From contig NZ_CP061800.1 of the NCBI RefSeq assembly GCF_017377395.1, positions 3,038,001-3,102,000 on the forward strand: a stretch of DNA of 64,000 nucleotides, in the 5' to 3' direction. This stretch comes from Desulfonema magnum. GTDB taxonomy: Bacteria > Desulfobacterota > Desulfobacteria > Desulfobacterales > 4be13. The notes under the pieces were generated by a model. The model was given only the letters and a program-made list of their open reading frames with translations, was not told the origin of the DNA and did not search any database. Shown here piece by piece: positions 1-8,388 of this stretch; position 1 is the first letter of the stretch; every line of letters begins with the position of its first letter. A program made the translations under genes and the position numbers.

Positions 1-68
1 ACTTGAACCGATATTTCCTAAATTGATTCAAATGGTTAAGATTTTTAGCTCCAGTTTTGGAACACTAC

Positions 69-833
69 CAAAAAACGTACCAGATCGCGACGCTCAGTTT
101 GACAATATTTTGAAACTCAGATCAGAATACCGGAAGGCCGGTAATCCCGTTATCAGCATGGATACCAAGAAAAAAGAATATCTTGGAAATTTTTACAGGA
201 AAGGCCGACTATATACGCTGGAGGAATTGCAAGTTTTCGATCATGATTTTACAAGTTTTGCCGAAGGTGTCATAATTCCGCATTGTTTTTATGACCTGCG
301 ACTCAATATCGGGTATGTTCAGGTGGGAACAAGTCATGATACCAGTGAATTTGCCTGTGACAGTTTCCGTCATTGGTGGTATGGTTACGGTTGCCGAATA
401 TATCCAAATGCCACGTCAGTTTTGATATTGTGCGATGGTGGCGGCAGCAACAGTTCCCGACATTACCTTTTCAAACAAGATTTACAAATTCTGGCGGATG
501 AAATCGGGATTGAAATCCGAATCGCTCATTACCCGCCCTATTGTTCCAAATTTAATCCGATCGAACATCGCCTGTTTCCTCATATTACTCGTGCGTGTCA
601 GGGAGTAATCTTTTCAAGTTTGGAGGTGGTGACTGATCTGATAGCCAAAACACATACCAAAAAAGGTTTAAAAGTCTTTGTCCATGTTATTGATAAAGTC
701 TATGAAACCGGTCGAAAAGTTGCTGAAACTTTTAAATCAGAAATGCGAATTGTATTCGACAAAATTTTACCCAAATGGAATTATCGTGCAATTCCAATAA
801 ATTAAAATGGGAAAGTTATTTAATACCGATTCC
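69..833 (+). pseudogene. ISAzo13-family transposase, 5'-truncated remnant
   Basis: This is the C-terminal catalytic part of a DDE transposase. Visible motifs are SMDTKKKE (first Asp), LILCDGGGSN (second Asp) and KFNPIEHRLF (Glu), as in the ISAzo13 family. From NVPDRDAQ to the end it is identical at protein level to the copy on the minus strand at 42994-43770. Homology stops abruptly near base 69, so the N-terminal DNA-binding half is missing and the first residues of the open frame come from unrelated DNA. The right end of the element, ending in attcc at 833, matches the right terminal repeat of the second copy. It is almost certainly inactive. Confidence 0.88.
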
Positions 834-946
834 TAAATTAGACGAGGCCGATGACAGAGATGACTATGTGGAAGGCGACATGGCTTTCAGGTTGGGAATC
901 GTATGGGAACTGACAAAGGATGTGATGTCATTCCAAAGAGGTTTTG

Positions 947-1562
947 ATGCTGAATCAGGATTACAGAGAAATGTTGTCAGTCTTGTCAGACAATGATGTC
1001 AGATTTCTGGTTGTGGGAGCTTATGCGATGGCAGGGCACGGATATCCCATATGCATCAGGCTAAGACTGCCGGACGGGGTTTGCAACCCCGTCCGAAACG
1101 TTTGTTTTCGGGGGTCGGAAAATATTTCGGACGGGGTTGCAAACCCCGTCCGGCAGATCACGGGTTAATAAAAACAATGAGTTACGATCTTAGCCTGATG
1201 CATATGACGGATATCCCCGTGCAACCGGAGATATTGATATATGGGTCGAACCGTCAGAGGAAAACTCGGAAAAAGTCTGCGAATCTCTGGCGGCATTCGG
1301 CGCACCAAGTGAATTTTACAATAAAAACACTTTTGAAGAAAAGGGGATCATCCTTCAGATCGGCGTGGCTCCGAGAAGGATTGACATTTTGACCCATATC
1401 GGCGATGTTGAATTTTGTGAAGCCTGGGATAAGAGAAAGATTATTGAAATGGAAGGGCTGAAGATACCGATCATCGGGAGAGAGGAACTGATCAAAAGCA
1501 AATTATCAGCCGGAAGAGATAAGGATATCGCAGACGTAAAAAAATTGGAAAATAAAAGCTGA
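947..1562 (+). pseudogene. Nucleotidyltransferase (MNT/AbiEii-like), split by a MITE
   Basis: The first part reads MLNQDYREMLSVLSDNDV then FLVVGAYAMAGHGYP. After a 159-bp insertion the frame continues with RATGDIDIWVEPSEEN and runs to the stop at 1560-1562. The joined protein of about 149 residues carries the G-x-DIDIW motif of small nucleotidyltransferases, often partners of HEPN proteins or antitoxins. Removing the insertion plus one 10-bp target duplication restores one continuous frame, which shows a recent, clean disruption. An unrecognised short frame (834-996, containing DRDDYVEGDMAFRLG) lies just upstream and overlaps the start; it may be the tail of a gene cut by the IS remnant. Confidence 0.82.
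1048..1206. mobile_element. MITE with 19-bp perfect terminal repeats
   Basis: A 159-bp non-coding element. Its ends are catatgcatcaggctaaga and the exact reverse complement (1188-1206). It is flanked by the 10-bp duplication acggatatcc at 1038-1047 and 1207-1216. The interior holds two GC-rich palindromic segments, ccggacgggg... and its reverse complement, so the whole element can fold into one long hairpin. The 10-bp duplication suits mobilisation by an IS4-like transposase, but that link is inferred. Confidence 0.9.
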
Positions 1563-1795
1563 AGTACAGCCGGCCCGGAAAGTCATACGCGAACTTGAAA
1601 GGAAGCACGGAAATGAAATTACAAAAATATTCGGAATCGTCCAGAACGCTCTCAGCGCCAACGAGGCAACCTATCTCATCGGTTTCAGATCGGCTGATGA
1701 GATCAGAAATCGAGTTGTTAAGGCGAAGAAAGAAACATATCTCCGATTACGCTCAAAAGGAATTGAGAGACAGGGTTGAGGCAGCCCTCCGGGCG
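1561..1795 (+). pseudogene. 3' fragment of phosphoribosyltransferase (duplicate of 4848-5085)
   Basis: This stretch closely matches the last ~235 bases of the phosphoribosyltransferase gene at 4359-5066, including the codons for KVIRELERKHGNEITKIFG and GFRSADEIRNRVVKAKKE. It begins exactly where the nucleotidyltransferase gene ends, so no start or PRPP site is present. It is a relic of a second copy of the cluster at 3.3-5.6 kb. Confidence 0.85.
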
Positions 1796-1800
1796 TTGCA

Positions 1801-2225
1801 ACGAATTTAGATCGTTGCAACTGGCTCCGCTTGGAAGTCGTAAGAAATGACTCGATTTTATTTGATAAGTACCTAACCATAAGTTTTCGATATTTGATCG
1901 GGAAAGAAACCCGGCTTTTTTCCCGGAATGATCCGCCTCCCGTGAAGGAAAAAGCCGGGTTTCTCCGCAGTTCGCAGAAAAAAAGATGTATGAAAAACTT
2001 TTGATCGGGTACTTATTTCAGAAAAAAAATTTTTTCCATCAGATCATTGCTCCGTTCCGTGGCTTCAAAGATAATTGCGGCCGGAAACTATGGTTCGGCA
2101 GTTGTTCTGACGATGGGAGCGCATGTTCTGAGGTCAGGTGTTCAGTGATACCTGACTGATCTGATGGAAAAGAGGGATATTTCTTGTATTCCCGCAAACA
2201 GGGCCGGGGCGATCTGAACTCCCTG
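1801..2225 (+). pseudogene. 5' fragment of deoxyhypusine-synthase-like gene, interrupted
   Basis: 1801-1866 and 2016-2225 match the leader and first ~60 codons of the gene at 3313-4248 (ttgcaactggctcc, then the codons for SVASKIIAAGNYGSAVVLTMGAHVLRS). The frame is broken by stops (for example tga after GVQ) and by a 146-bp element. It follows the phosphoribosyltransferase relic directly, the order expected between two tandem copies of the cluster. Confidence 0.8.
1868..2013. mobile_element. TA-flanked MITE, family AGTACC, copy 1
   Basis: A 146-bp element with ends agtacc...gggtact between two TA dinucleotides. Deleting it together with one TA gives ttgatatttcag, which matches the uninterrupted paralogous sequence at 3358-3370, so this is a real insertion. 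The interior has a hairpin around aagccgggttt/aaacccggctt. A related copy in the opposite orientation lies at 46589-46730. TA duplication is typical of IS630/mariner-type transposases; no such transposase is seen in this window. Confidence 0.75.
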
Positions 2226-2244
2226 AGAAGAGGAATCTCATATT

Positions 2245-2733
2245 ATGATGACAGAGGATAATGATTTTAACGACGCTGTTGTTGAGGAATTCAGGCAGAA
2301 TTTGCAATATTTATATGGAGAGGTGAAATCGTGGCTCACAGGCTTTGTTTATAAAGAAAATCTTATTGAAATCCATGAAGAATATGCAGTTCCGTACAAG
2401 GCTCCCGAACTTTACATATACAAGAGCAATAAATTTCTGTGCAAGATCAGGCCAGTGGGCGCTCATATCATTGCCGCTGACGGAAGGGCGGACCTGATCG
2501 GAAAGAGAGACACGTTAAGTATCGCTTTCTTAAAAAACTCACGGTCTGTGAAGCTAAATACTGATACAGAATCGGAACAGACAGATGACGCAGGCCAAAA
2601 GGAATACGCCTTATATATTGGCTATGAGGGGGCAGGGTGGTATGTCTGCTGGGGAAAGAGAAGGATTACGAAAATATCCTCTGAAAGTTTTTTTGAGGCA
2701 ATGGAGAGCGTAAGCGGATATAAGCATCTTTGA
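2245..2733 (+). CDS. Hypothetical protein, 162 aa
   Basis: Not recognised. Start ATG at 2245 (MMTEDNDFNDAVVEEFRQN) with an AGAGGA-like ribosome site about 15 bases upstream. The protein is acidic and soluble, without signal peptide or membrane segment. It has an aromatic stretch (YKAPELYIYKSNKFLCKI) and ends with YIGYEGAGWYVCWGKRRITKISSESFFEAM. It is followed at once by a HEPN-like frame whose reading phase begins almost at its stop codon, so the two may form one module or a frameshifted single gene. Confidence 0.55.
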   Translation: MMTEDNDFNDAVVEEFRQNLQYLYGEVKSWLTGFVYKENLIEIHEEYAVPYKAPELYIYKSNKFLCKIRPVGAHIIAADGRADLIGKRDTLSIAFLKNSRSVKLNTDTESEQTDDAGQKEYALYIGYEGAGWYVCWGKRRITKISSESFFEAMESVSGYKHL

Positions 2734-2851
2734 TGATATCCGGAAAAGATATGAACTTACCGAGAGCCTCTTCAAACTTCTCAAAAAAAATGCGGCGATT
2801 CAGGAGGAGGTACTTTGGGAACCCGAACGTCTTTCCGACGCGGATGAAACA

Positions 2852-3211
2852 TTGCAATTCATAGGAGATTTGTTTATCATTGATTTTTTTGCCGCTTTTG
2901 AGCGATTATTGCGAAACAGATTGTCAGCTTCCATAGCATCTCAGGAAGATGCGTTGAGCGAACATCTGCTGGAAGTTGTTCGTAAGGAGTCTGAATATAT
3001 AAGAATCGAATATTTTCTGAAGCATTTTGCAGACCCGCAGCATGTCGGCCTTATAAAACAGATAAAAAAATACAGGGATTGGGTTGCACACGGAAGAAGG
3101 GAATTGTCCAGATCACCGGCCAAACCGATTGATATTTACATTATTTTTGAGGTAATCAGATTGGTGGCAGTCGTGTTGGACACTGACGGTTTTCTGTATA
3201 AAGAAACGTGA
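2852..3211 (+). CDS. HEPN-like protein
   Basis: An alpha-helical protein with IKKYRDWVAHGRREL, which fits the R-x4-6-H motif of HEPN ribonuclease/toxin domains. Coding character clearly extends upstream in the same frame to about 2738 (residues DDIRKRYELTESLFKLLKKN, then EEVLWEPERLSDADE), but that stretch has no ATG, GTG or TTG. The first usual start is the TTG at 2852. A strong AGGAGGAGG lies at 2802-2810. Either an unusual start is used or a frameshift has separated it from the preceding gene. Its possible nucleotidyltransferase partner is the broken gene at 947-1562. Confidence 0.6.
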   Translation: MQFIGDLFIIDFFAAFERLLRNRLSASIASQEDALSEHLLEVVRKESEYIRIEYFLKHFADPQHVGLIKQIKKYRDWVAHGRRELSRSPAKPIDIYIIFEVIRLVAVVLDTDGFLYKET

Positions 3212-3312
3212 ACCATTGTGTCGGGATTAGAATATGTCAAAGCAATGAGCAAAATTTTGATACGGATTCCAAAATGATGTTCTCCTGATTTCCCGAATTT
3301 GACCACAGTCTT

Positions 3313-4248
3313 TTGCAACTGGCTCCTCTTGACAGTCGTAAAAATGACTTGACTTTGTCCGATATTTTAGAAATAAATAGAACTTTTCCCATCAGATCAG
3401 CGGTCCGGTCCGTGGCTTCAAAGATAATTGCGGCCGGAAACCATGACTCGGCAGTGGTTCTGATGATGGGAGCGCATGTTCTGAGGTCCGGTGTTCAGCG
3501 ATACCTGATCAATCTGATGGAAAAGGGATATATTTCCTGTATCGCCACAAACGGGGCAGGAGCAATCCATGATTTTGAATTTGCACTGACCGGGGCCACA
3601 ACAGAAAGTGTCGCACACTATATCAGAAAGGGACAATTCGGTTTATGGCAGGAAACAGGCCGGATTAATGATATTGTCTCAGACGCGGCAAAAAATGATA
3701 TGGGGCTGGGAGAGGCTGTCGGGCGTGTGATTGAGGAAGAACGATTTCCCCATTGTGATATCAGCATATTTGCCGCGGGGTATCGGCTGGGTATTCCCAT
3801 AACAGTTCATACCGGCATCGGATATGACATTGTCCATGAGTTTCCGAACTGTGACGGGGCTGCTTACGGTGCAACGAGTTACACGGATTTTCTGAGATTT
3901 GCAAAAGTCCTGGAATCCCTTGAGGGCGGGGTTGTTATGAATTTTGGCAGTGCGGTCATGGCTCCGGAAATTTTTCTCAAAGCCCTCTCAATGGTCAGAA
4001 ATGTTGCCCGGCAGGAAGGCCGGCAGATTTGTCATTTCACAACTTTGGTATGTGATCTGCTGGATCTCCCGGACAATTATCGTGAGGAGGCTTCCAAAGA
4101 CAATCCGTACTATTATTTCCGCCCGTGGAAGACCATGCTCGTCAGAACTGTGGCTGACGGGGGAGAAAGTTTTTATGTGAAAGGCCGGCACCCCGAGACA
4201 ATACCGGCTTTATGGACAGCGATCAGTGAACCGGAAAGGGATTTTTGA
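3313..4248 (+). CDS. Deoxyhypusine-synthase-like protein
   Basis: A 311-residue protein with the DHS fold signature: VVLMMGAHVLRSGVQRYLINL, then CIATNGAGAIHDFEFALTG, a GIGYDIVHEFP segment, and a C-terminal RPWKTMLVRTVADGGES that may carry the catalytic Lys. Bacterial DHS-like proteins bind NAD and act on amines, but this branch is not eIF5A-linked and its substrate is unknown. The TTG at 3313 is the first start in the frame; later starts such as the TTG near 3346 are possible. The gene lies 110 bp before a phosphoribosyltransferase and near a GmhA-like gene, suggesting a small sugar or nucleotide pathway. It is the only complete copy of a segment present four times in this window. Confidence 0.75.
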   Translation: MQLAPLDSRKNDLTLSDILEINRTFPIRSAVRSVASKIIAAGNHDSAVVLMMGAHVLRSGVQRYLINLMEKGYISCIATNGAGAIHDFEFALTGATTESVAHYIRKGQFGLWQETGRINDIVSDAAKNDMGLGEAVGRVIEEERFPHCDISIFAAGYRLGIPITVHTGIGYDIVHEFPNCDGAAYGATSYTDFLRFAKVLESLEGGVVMNFGSAVMAPEIFLKALSMVRNVARQEGRQICHFTTLVCDLLDLPDNYREEASKDNPYYYFRPWKTMLVRTVADGGESFYVKGRHPETIPALWTAISEPERDF

Positions 4249-4358
4249 GAAATGACTGAAAAGCAGTCTTTATATTAGGAGAGGCTTTCTGAATACAGGT
4301 AATGATTACACATCAGCAGCATTGACAGCGCTAAGGCGGCTCGGATTTCCGGAAGACG

Positions 4359-5066
4359 TTGGATAAGCCGTTCTGGTTGTTTGATAATGATCTTGCGCTG
4401 AAATCCCACTCCGGGTATCGCGAGGCTAAATCCGGAGATGAAAAGGCTGCGGCAAGTCTGGTTTCGGATTTGGCGACAGACTTTATTGTCAGGATTAAGG
4501 AAAGACTCCCATCCGACGTGATTTTCGTTGCCCCGCATGCTTATGAGGCCGCTGGCGACAACGCCATACCCCAGGTTTTTGCGGCAGCATGCGCCATGAT
4601 TGCAAAGGGAGATATCGATACTGACATCGTTCAGGTCACCCGGGTGTTTCATACCGGTGCTGATCCGATGGAACGTATGAGCCTGAGGGCGGAGTTTGAA
4701 GGGTCCGTCACGCCGGGTTCCCGTTATGTTTTGGTGGACGATGTTATGAACATGGGAGGCACCCTCGCGGAGCTTGCGAATCATATCCGGGGCGCAGGCG
4801 GAGTTGTGCCTGCAATTGTCATCCTGGTCAACGCGGGTCGGAGTAAGCGACTACAGCCCGACCGGAAAATCATACGCGAACTTGAAAGGAGGCACGGAAA
4901 TGAAATCACAGAAATATTCGGAATCGTCCCGGCCGCTCTCACCGCCAACGAGGCAAACTACCTCATCGGTTTCAGATCGGCTGACGAGATCAGAAATCGA
5001 GTCGTTAAGGCGAAGAAAGAAACATATCTCCGATTACGCTCAAAAGGCATTGAAAGACAGAGTTGA
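4359..5066 (+). CDS. Phosphoribosyltransferase, damaged 5' end
   Basis: A type I phosphoribosyltransferase with the PRPP loop YVLVDDVMNMGGTLAEL near residues 122-138 and a preceding FVAPHAYEAAGDN segment. The TTG at 4359 opens the frame. However, 23 homology-like codons lie just upstream in another frame (4289-4357: NTGNDYTSAALTALRRLGFPEDVG), preceded by AGGAGAGG and a CTG where an ATG would be expected. A one-base insertion near 4360 and loss of the start would explain this, so the gene may be a recent pseudogene. Its 3' third is duplicated at 1561-1795. Confidence 0.7.
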   Translation: MDKPFWLFDNDLALKSHSGYREAKSGDEKAAASLVSDLATDFIVRIKERLPSDVIFVAPHAYEAAGDNAIPQVFAAACAMIAKGDIDTDIVQVTRVFHTGADPMERMSLRAEFEGSVTPGSRYVLVDDVMNMGGTLAELANHIRGAGGVVPAIVILVNAGRSKRLQPDRKIIRELERRHGNEITEIFGIVPAALTANEANYLIGFRSADEIRNRVVKAKKETYLRLRSKGIERQS

Positions 5067-5107
5067 GGCCGCCCTTCGGGCGTTGCAGGTTTCCGGGTGA
5101 GCAAATA

Positions 5108-5656
5108 ATGAGCTGGACAAACAATATTTTAAATCTTAAAAATTGTCTGACATCCCTGTCAGTGTTTAGCAAATCAGGAGATGAAACGGCTCCTGACTCA
5201 GCTTTTATGCAATGGAAAGAGCGGACAGTTTATGTCCGTGAAAGCAGAAAAACGGCTTACCTGATTGGGAACGGGGCCAGTGCTTCAATGGCAAGCCATT
5301 TTGCTGCTGATCTTGCAAAAAACGGGTACGTTCGCACACAGGTTTTTACGGATTTGTCCCTGATCACCGCCCTTGGAAATGATATAAATTATGAATCTGT
5401 GTTTGCGGAACCGCTCCGTTGGCAGATAACGGAGGGGGATATGCTGGTGGCGATCAGCAGATCCGGGAACTCGTCTAATGTGCTTGCCGGGTGTAAAACG
5501 GCCATGTCTCTCGGCGGTTATGTTGTGACACTTCCGGCGATGAAACCGGACAATGCTTTACGGTCTTTGGGGAAATCTGAATTTTTATGTGCCTGCTGAA
5601 ACTTACGGGGCTGCTGAAACTTGTCATGCCGCTATTGGATGGATCAGATGCTTTGA
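5108..5656 (+). pseudogene. SIS-domain sugar isomerase (GmhA-like), frameshifted
   Basis: Starts at ATG 5108. The SIS core is clear: AYLIGNGASASMASHFAADLAKNG, TALGNDINYESVF, and MLVAISRSGNSSNVLAG. This resembles sedoheptulose-7-phosphate isomerases. Near 5565 the frame shifts by one base: the protein stops at CAC*, while NLNFYVPAETYGAAETCHAAI continues in the next frame. A short deletion then seems to have removed the LHH expected before WMDQML and the stop at 5654-5656. Two lesions make a functional product unlikely. It follows the phosphoribosyltransferase by about 40 bp. Confidence 0.78.
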
Positions 5657-5756
5657 AAGCGTTAACTGGCCTGACTTTTTCAAAGAGCAGGCAACTGATC
5701 AGGCTGACAAATCAGACACCCGTCCATTTCCAGATAAACAGGCAGGGAGGTGACAG

Positions 5757-5933
5757 ATGGTTGTAAGAGAGCAGTTATACAAAATCGCAGATGAGCTGAC
5801 ACCGAACGCTTCGATTGAAGATGTCATAGAGAAACTGTTATTGTTATATAAGATTGAAAAAGGACTGAACCAGGCGGATGACGGAAAGGTGATTCCGCAT
5901 AACGAGGTTGAACAGAGAGTTGAAGAATGGTGA
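5757..5933 (+). CDS. Small antitoxin (addiction-module component type)
   Basis: A 58-residue protein starting at ATG 5757 after a good site (GGGAGGTGACAG). The sequence has a short helical N-terminus (MVVREQLYKIADELTPNASI) and the C-terminal segment KGLNQADDGKVIPHNEVEQRVEEW. It resembles short antitoxins paired with RelE/ParE toxins. Its stop overlaps the toxin start by seven bases, so the two are translationally coupled. A relic of its 3' half is found at 8741-8822. Confidence 0.75.
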   Translation: MVVREQLYKIADELTPNASIEDVIEKLLLLYKIEKGLNQADDGKVIPHNEVEQRVEEW

Positions 5934-6232
5934 GAGTCGTATGGACAGATCAGGCTTATGAGGATTTGGAATCAGTATTCAGATATATCAGGCGTGATTC
6001 AAAAAGATATGCCAAATTGTTTGTCGAAAAGATTCTCAAATCAGTAAAGCGACTTGAATATATGCCGGAATCCGGCAGAATTGTTCCGGAATCTGATAAA
6101 AGACATATCAGAGAGCTGATTGTCGGCAGGTACAGAATAATTTACAGAATAGCGGAAAATCAGGTTGACATTCTGACCATACGACACGGAGCAAGGTTGT
6201 TCACATTGTCGGATATTATTGATATTGACTGA
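5927..6232 (+). CDS. RelE/ParE-family toxin
   Basis: A 101-residue ParE-type protein: MVRVVWTDQAYEDLESVFRYI at the N-terminus, PESGRIVPES, then ELIVGRYRIIYRIAENQVDILTIRHGARL, the usual beta-hairpin core of the family. It overlaps the antitoxin at 5757-5933. ParE proteins target gyrase and RelE proteins cut mRNA; the sequence alone does not decide, but the RRDSKRYAKLFVEKIL segment favours ParE. Confidence 0.88.
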   Translation: MVRVVWTDQAYEDLESVFRYIRRDSKRYAKLFVEKILKSVKRLEYMPESGRIVPESDKRHIRELIVGRYRIIYRIAENQVDILTIRHGARLFTLSDIIDID

Positions 6233-6356
6233 TTACCGGATTTTCAGAATATTTCAAGGCAAGGGGCTTTGCAAAAGAGCAATCAGACGCTCTTAATTTA
6301 GGCCGTCTAAATCAGTTAATTTTCCTTATCCGCTTTCCGGCCTGCCCCGATCTGCC

Positions 6357-6408
6357 CTCCGACAGGCTCAGGGCACGGCTGACATGCGTTCCCTGAGCCT
6401 GCCGAAGG
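6357..6408. repeat. Dispersed inverted repeat (caggctcaggg hairpin)
   Basis: The arms gacaggctcaggg and ccctgagcctgccgaagg form a strong hairpin in the 260-bp gap between the ParE gene and the next small gene. Palindromes of this sequence are common in many bacterial genomes. Nothing else was seen in the gap apart from a ribosome site (AAAGGAGG) before 6493. Confidence 0.7.
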
Positions 6409-6492
6409 GGGGGGAACAGAGACGGACAAAAAATAATGGCAAAAAGTGGCATTTTCAGACGGCTTACTCTTAATTGAATAAAGGAGGATGTT

Positions 6493-6771
6493 ATGGTAGT
6501 TATCGCCAAGCAGAATGTTGTTGACATACTCCTGATGGAAGCTTTCTATGAAATGCATCAGGTGCGGGACAGATTAAATTTTTTTCAGGAAAAATATCAG
6601 CAAACCTTTGAGAATTTTTCAGTATTTATGAAAAAAGAGAATGAGAATTTTGAATACTTTGATGATTATATGGAATGGAAGGCATACACTAAATTATTTG
6701 ACGAAGTTTTGAAAAAGATTGAAGAACTGAAAAATGGAAATTTTCAAATCGCTTTAACTGCTCTCAGATAG
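6493..6771 (+). CDS. TumA-like antitoxin candidate, copy 1
   Basis: A 92-residue helical protein (MVVIAKQNVVDILLMEAFYEMHQ, then a Phe/Tyr/Lys-rich stretch) with a good site AAAGGAGGATGTT before ATG 6493. It is called an antitoxin only by position: the next frame encodes a TumE (DUF6516) core, and the 8080-8388 gene holds the same place before a second TumE. Its TAG stop is in the same reading phase as the TumE frame that follows. Confidence 0.5.
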   Translation: MVVIAKQNVVDILLMEAFYEMHQVRDRLNFFQEKYQQTFENFSVFMKKENENFEYFDDYMEWKAYTKLFDEVLKKIEELKNGNFQIALTALR

Positions 6772-6843
6772 ATAGTAAAACGCTTTGAAGTTACAGATTA
6801 CAAAACTTGGAAAGGCGGATTTTATTTCAAGCTCAGGATTATC

Positions 6844-7092
6844 TTGAATAATAATACGGTATTATTTGTAAAAGCGTATGTGGATGAAAGTGAACGTAAT
6901 TATTCGTTTCATTGGCAGGATGCAGATGACAGGCTAATCATCCGATGGGATAATGCTCCACATCACAGACACATAAAAACGTATCCCAATCATAAACATA
7001 TTGAGGGAGAGGTGCGGGAGAGTTTTGAAATAACACTGAATGACGTTCCGACATATATTGAACAACATAATAAATTGAGAATTGAAAATTGA
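6844..7092 (+). CDS. TumE-family (DUF6516) toxin, copy 1
   Basis: The core YSFHWQDADDRLIIRWDNAPHHRHIKTYPNHKH is the hallmark of TumE/DUF6516 toxins. The usual start of the family is also visible upstream in the same frame (6772-6843: KRFEVTDYKTWKGGFYFKLRIIL), directly after the TAG of the preceding gene, but it has no ATG or GTG. Translation from TTG 6844 would remove about 24 family residues. The gene may be inactivated, or it may be read through or restarted from the upstream gene. Confidence 0.75.
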   Translation: MNNNTVLFVKAYVDESERNYSFHWQDADDRLIIRWDNAPHHRHIKTYPNHKHIEGEVRESFEITLNDVPTYIEQHNKLRIEN

Positions 7093-7306
7093 GAACGGAG
7101 AATTTTTTGCAGAACAGGGGTTGTAACTCCGTCTGCAATGTTTTGTGTTGTATTTAAAAGGAAAAAGGAGCCGAACTTTATACCAACTGGTCTGTGGCAA
7201 CGCCCTGGACTCCTGAAATCAGGTACAGACCCGGGGGGGCTGTGTCAGGAGACGAGGCGGAAGAAATGCTTAATGCGGTGCGTGACAAACCTGACGGGGT
7301 ACTGAG

Positions 7307-7753
7307 ATGGATAATGAGATATTGGTAAAAGGGTTCCGTAAAATTGTCAGAATTCTGAGGCGGGAACAGGGGGAGATAGCGTTGTTCATGCTTAAGAGTG
7401 CTGATACTGATATTGCAGATTATTGGAATGTCATTGTCAGTACACCGGACTACGACAGCCTCACAACCAAAAAGGCTCTGAAACATCTGGTCAGCATACT
7501 TCGCAGTAATCTCAGCAAGGATGTTTTCAGAAGAATTCTCCGCGTGACTGTTTTAAAAACAGATGACCCTTTTACAAGGGAAATAAATCGGGCATTTAAT
7601 GTGAAAAATTCTGAAGAATATATTCACTTATCTGTTGTGTCAGGTATTTATATCGAAAATGCCATCATTTTCGAGTCTGTTTCTGTCCCGTCTGCCGGGA
7701 AAATCAGACATAAAAAGAAACATTCACAGAATAAGATGGCTGATGTTCGGTAG
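7307..7753 (+). CDS. Hypothetical protein, 148 aa
   Basis: Not recognised. Starts ATG 7307 (MDNEILVKGFRKIVRILRREQGE) and contains NVIVSTPDYDSLTTKKALKHLVSILRSNLSKD and an alpha/beta middle, ending in a basic tail (RHKKKHSQNKMADVR). No signal peptide or membrane helix. The 200 bp upstream contain a short, apparently frameshifted coding-like stretch (7194-7329) that could not be assigned. It stands alone between two TumE-like loci. Confidence 0.55.
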   Translation: MDNEILVKGFRKIVRILRREQGEIALFMLKSADTDIADYWNVIVSTPDYDSLTTKKALKHLVSILRSNLSKDVFRRILRVTVLKTDDPFTREINRAFNVKNSEEYIHLSVVSGIYIENAIIFESVSVPSAGKIRHKKKHSQNKMADVR

Positions 7754-7775
7754 TCAAAAGGATTATATATTGAAG

Positions 7776-7999
7776 CCCTCCCGATTTCCCGAATTTGACC
7801 GCAATCTTTTGCAAGTGGCTCCCCCTTCTTGATAATCGTAAAAATATGACTTGACTTTGTTCGATGTTTCAGAAACAACATGGAATGTTTCCCATCAGAT
7901 CACTAATTCGGTCCGTGGCTTCAAAAATAATTGCGGCCAGAAACCATGATTTGGCAGTGGCTCTGATGATGGGAGCGAATATTCTGAGGTCCGGTGACA
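7776..7999 (+). pseudogene. 5' fragment of deoxyhypusine-synthase-like gene, copy 3
   Basis: Matches 3290-3500: the untranslated stretch tttcccgaatttgaccgcaa, tggctcc, then codons for PIRSLIRSVASKIIAARNHDLAVALMMGANILRSG. Homology ends at about 7999. No downstream part of the gene follows. The upstream non-coding leader is included in the duplicated unit. Confidence 0.82.
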
Positions 8000-8079
8000 A
8001 GGCAGAGCTTTGGTGCCCTACAAGGGGGCAGATGAAGGATATTCAGAATCTCTGATTTCAGATCGGGAAGGGACAAACT

Positions 8080-8388
8080 ATGCAGGAAGCAACTCTCAGT
8101 GAAGTCACTATAAAGGTTCCCGCCAATGTCGCTGACATGATAACGACCGGGGAGATCATTATCTTGCTGACTGACAAGGCGTTGAGCAGGGCGGAATATT
8201 ACCGAAGCAAATGTTCGGAAATGGAACAGAGACACGGAATCGGATACACAGACTTTAAAAAAAAAGTTGAGGAGGCCGAAAGGGAGGTCTTTTCCGACTG
8301 GGATGATCTGCTCGTCTGGGAAGGATATCATCTTGGTTACAAAGAGTGGATGAACAAATATGAGGAACTGAGAAATTGTACAGTATAA
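8080..8388 (+). CDS. TumA-like antitoxin candidate, copy 2
   Basis: A 102-residue protein starting at ATG 8080 (MQEATLSEVTIKVPANVADMI), with a long charged helix (YTDFKKKVEEAEREVFSDWDDLLVWEGYHLGYKEW). Position before a TumE-type frame suggests an antitoxin. A GAGGA at 8363 could serve the TTG start of the following toxin, which overlaps its last codons. Confidence 0.55.
   Translation: MQEATLSEVTIKVPANVADMITTGEIIILLTDKALSRAEYYRSKCSEMEQRHGIGYTDFKKKVEEAEREVFSDWDDLLVWEGYHLGYKEWMNKYEELRNCTV

Noticed and set aside
1051..1392. 113-codon open frame starting in the MITE
   Set aside because: Crosses the MITE end and runs out of frame through the nucleotidyltransferase, whose true frame is clear.
7194..7329. 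Small coding-like frame (WTPEIRYRPGGAV) before the 7307 gene
   Set aside because: A one-base shift is needed to keep it open, and no start with a suitable ribosome site was found; probably a relic.
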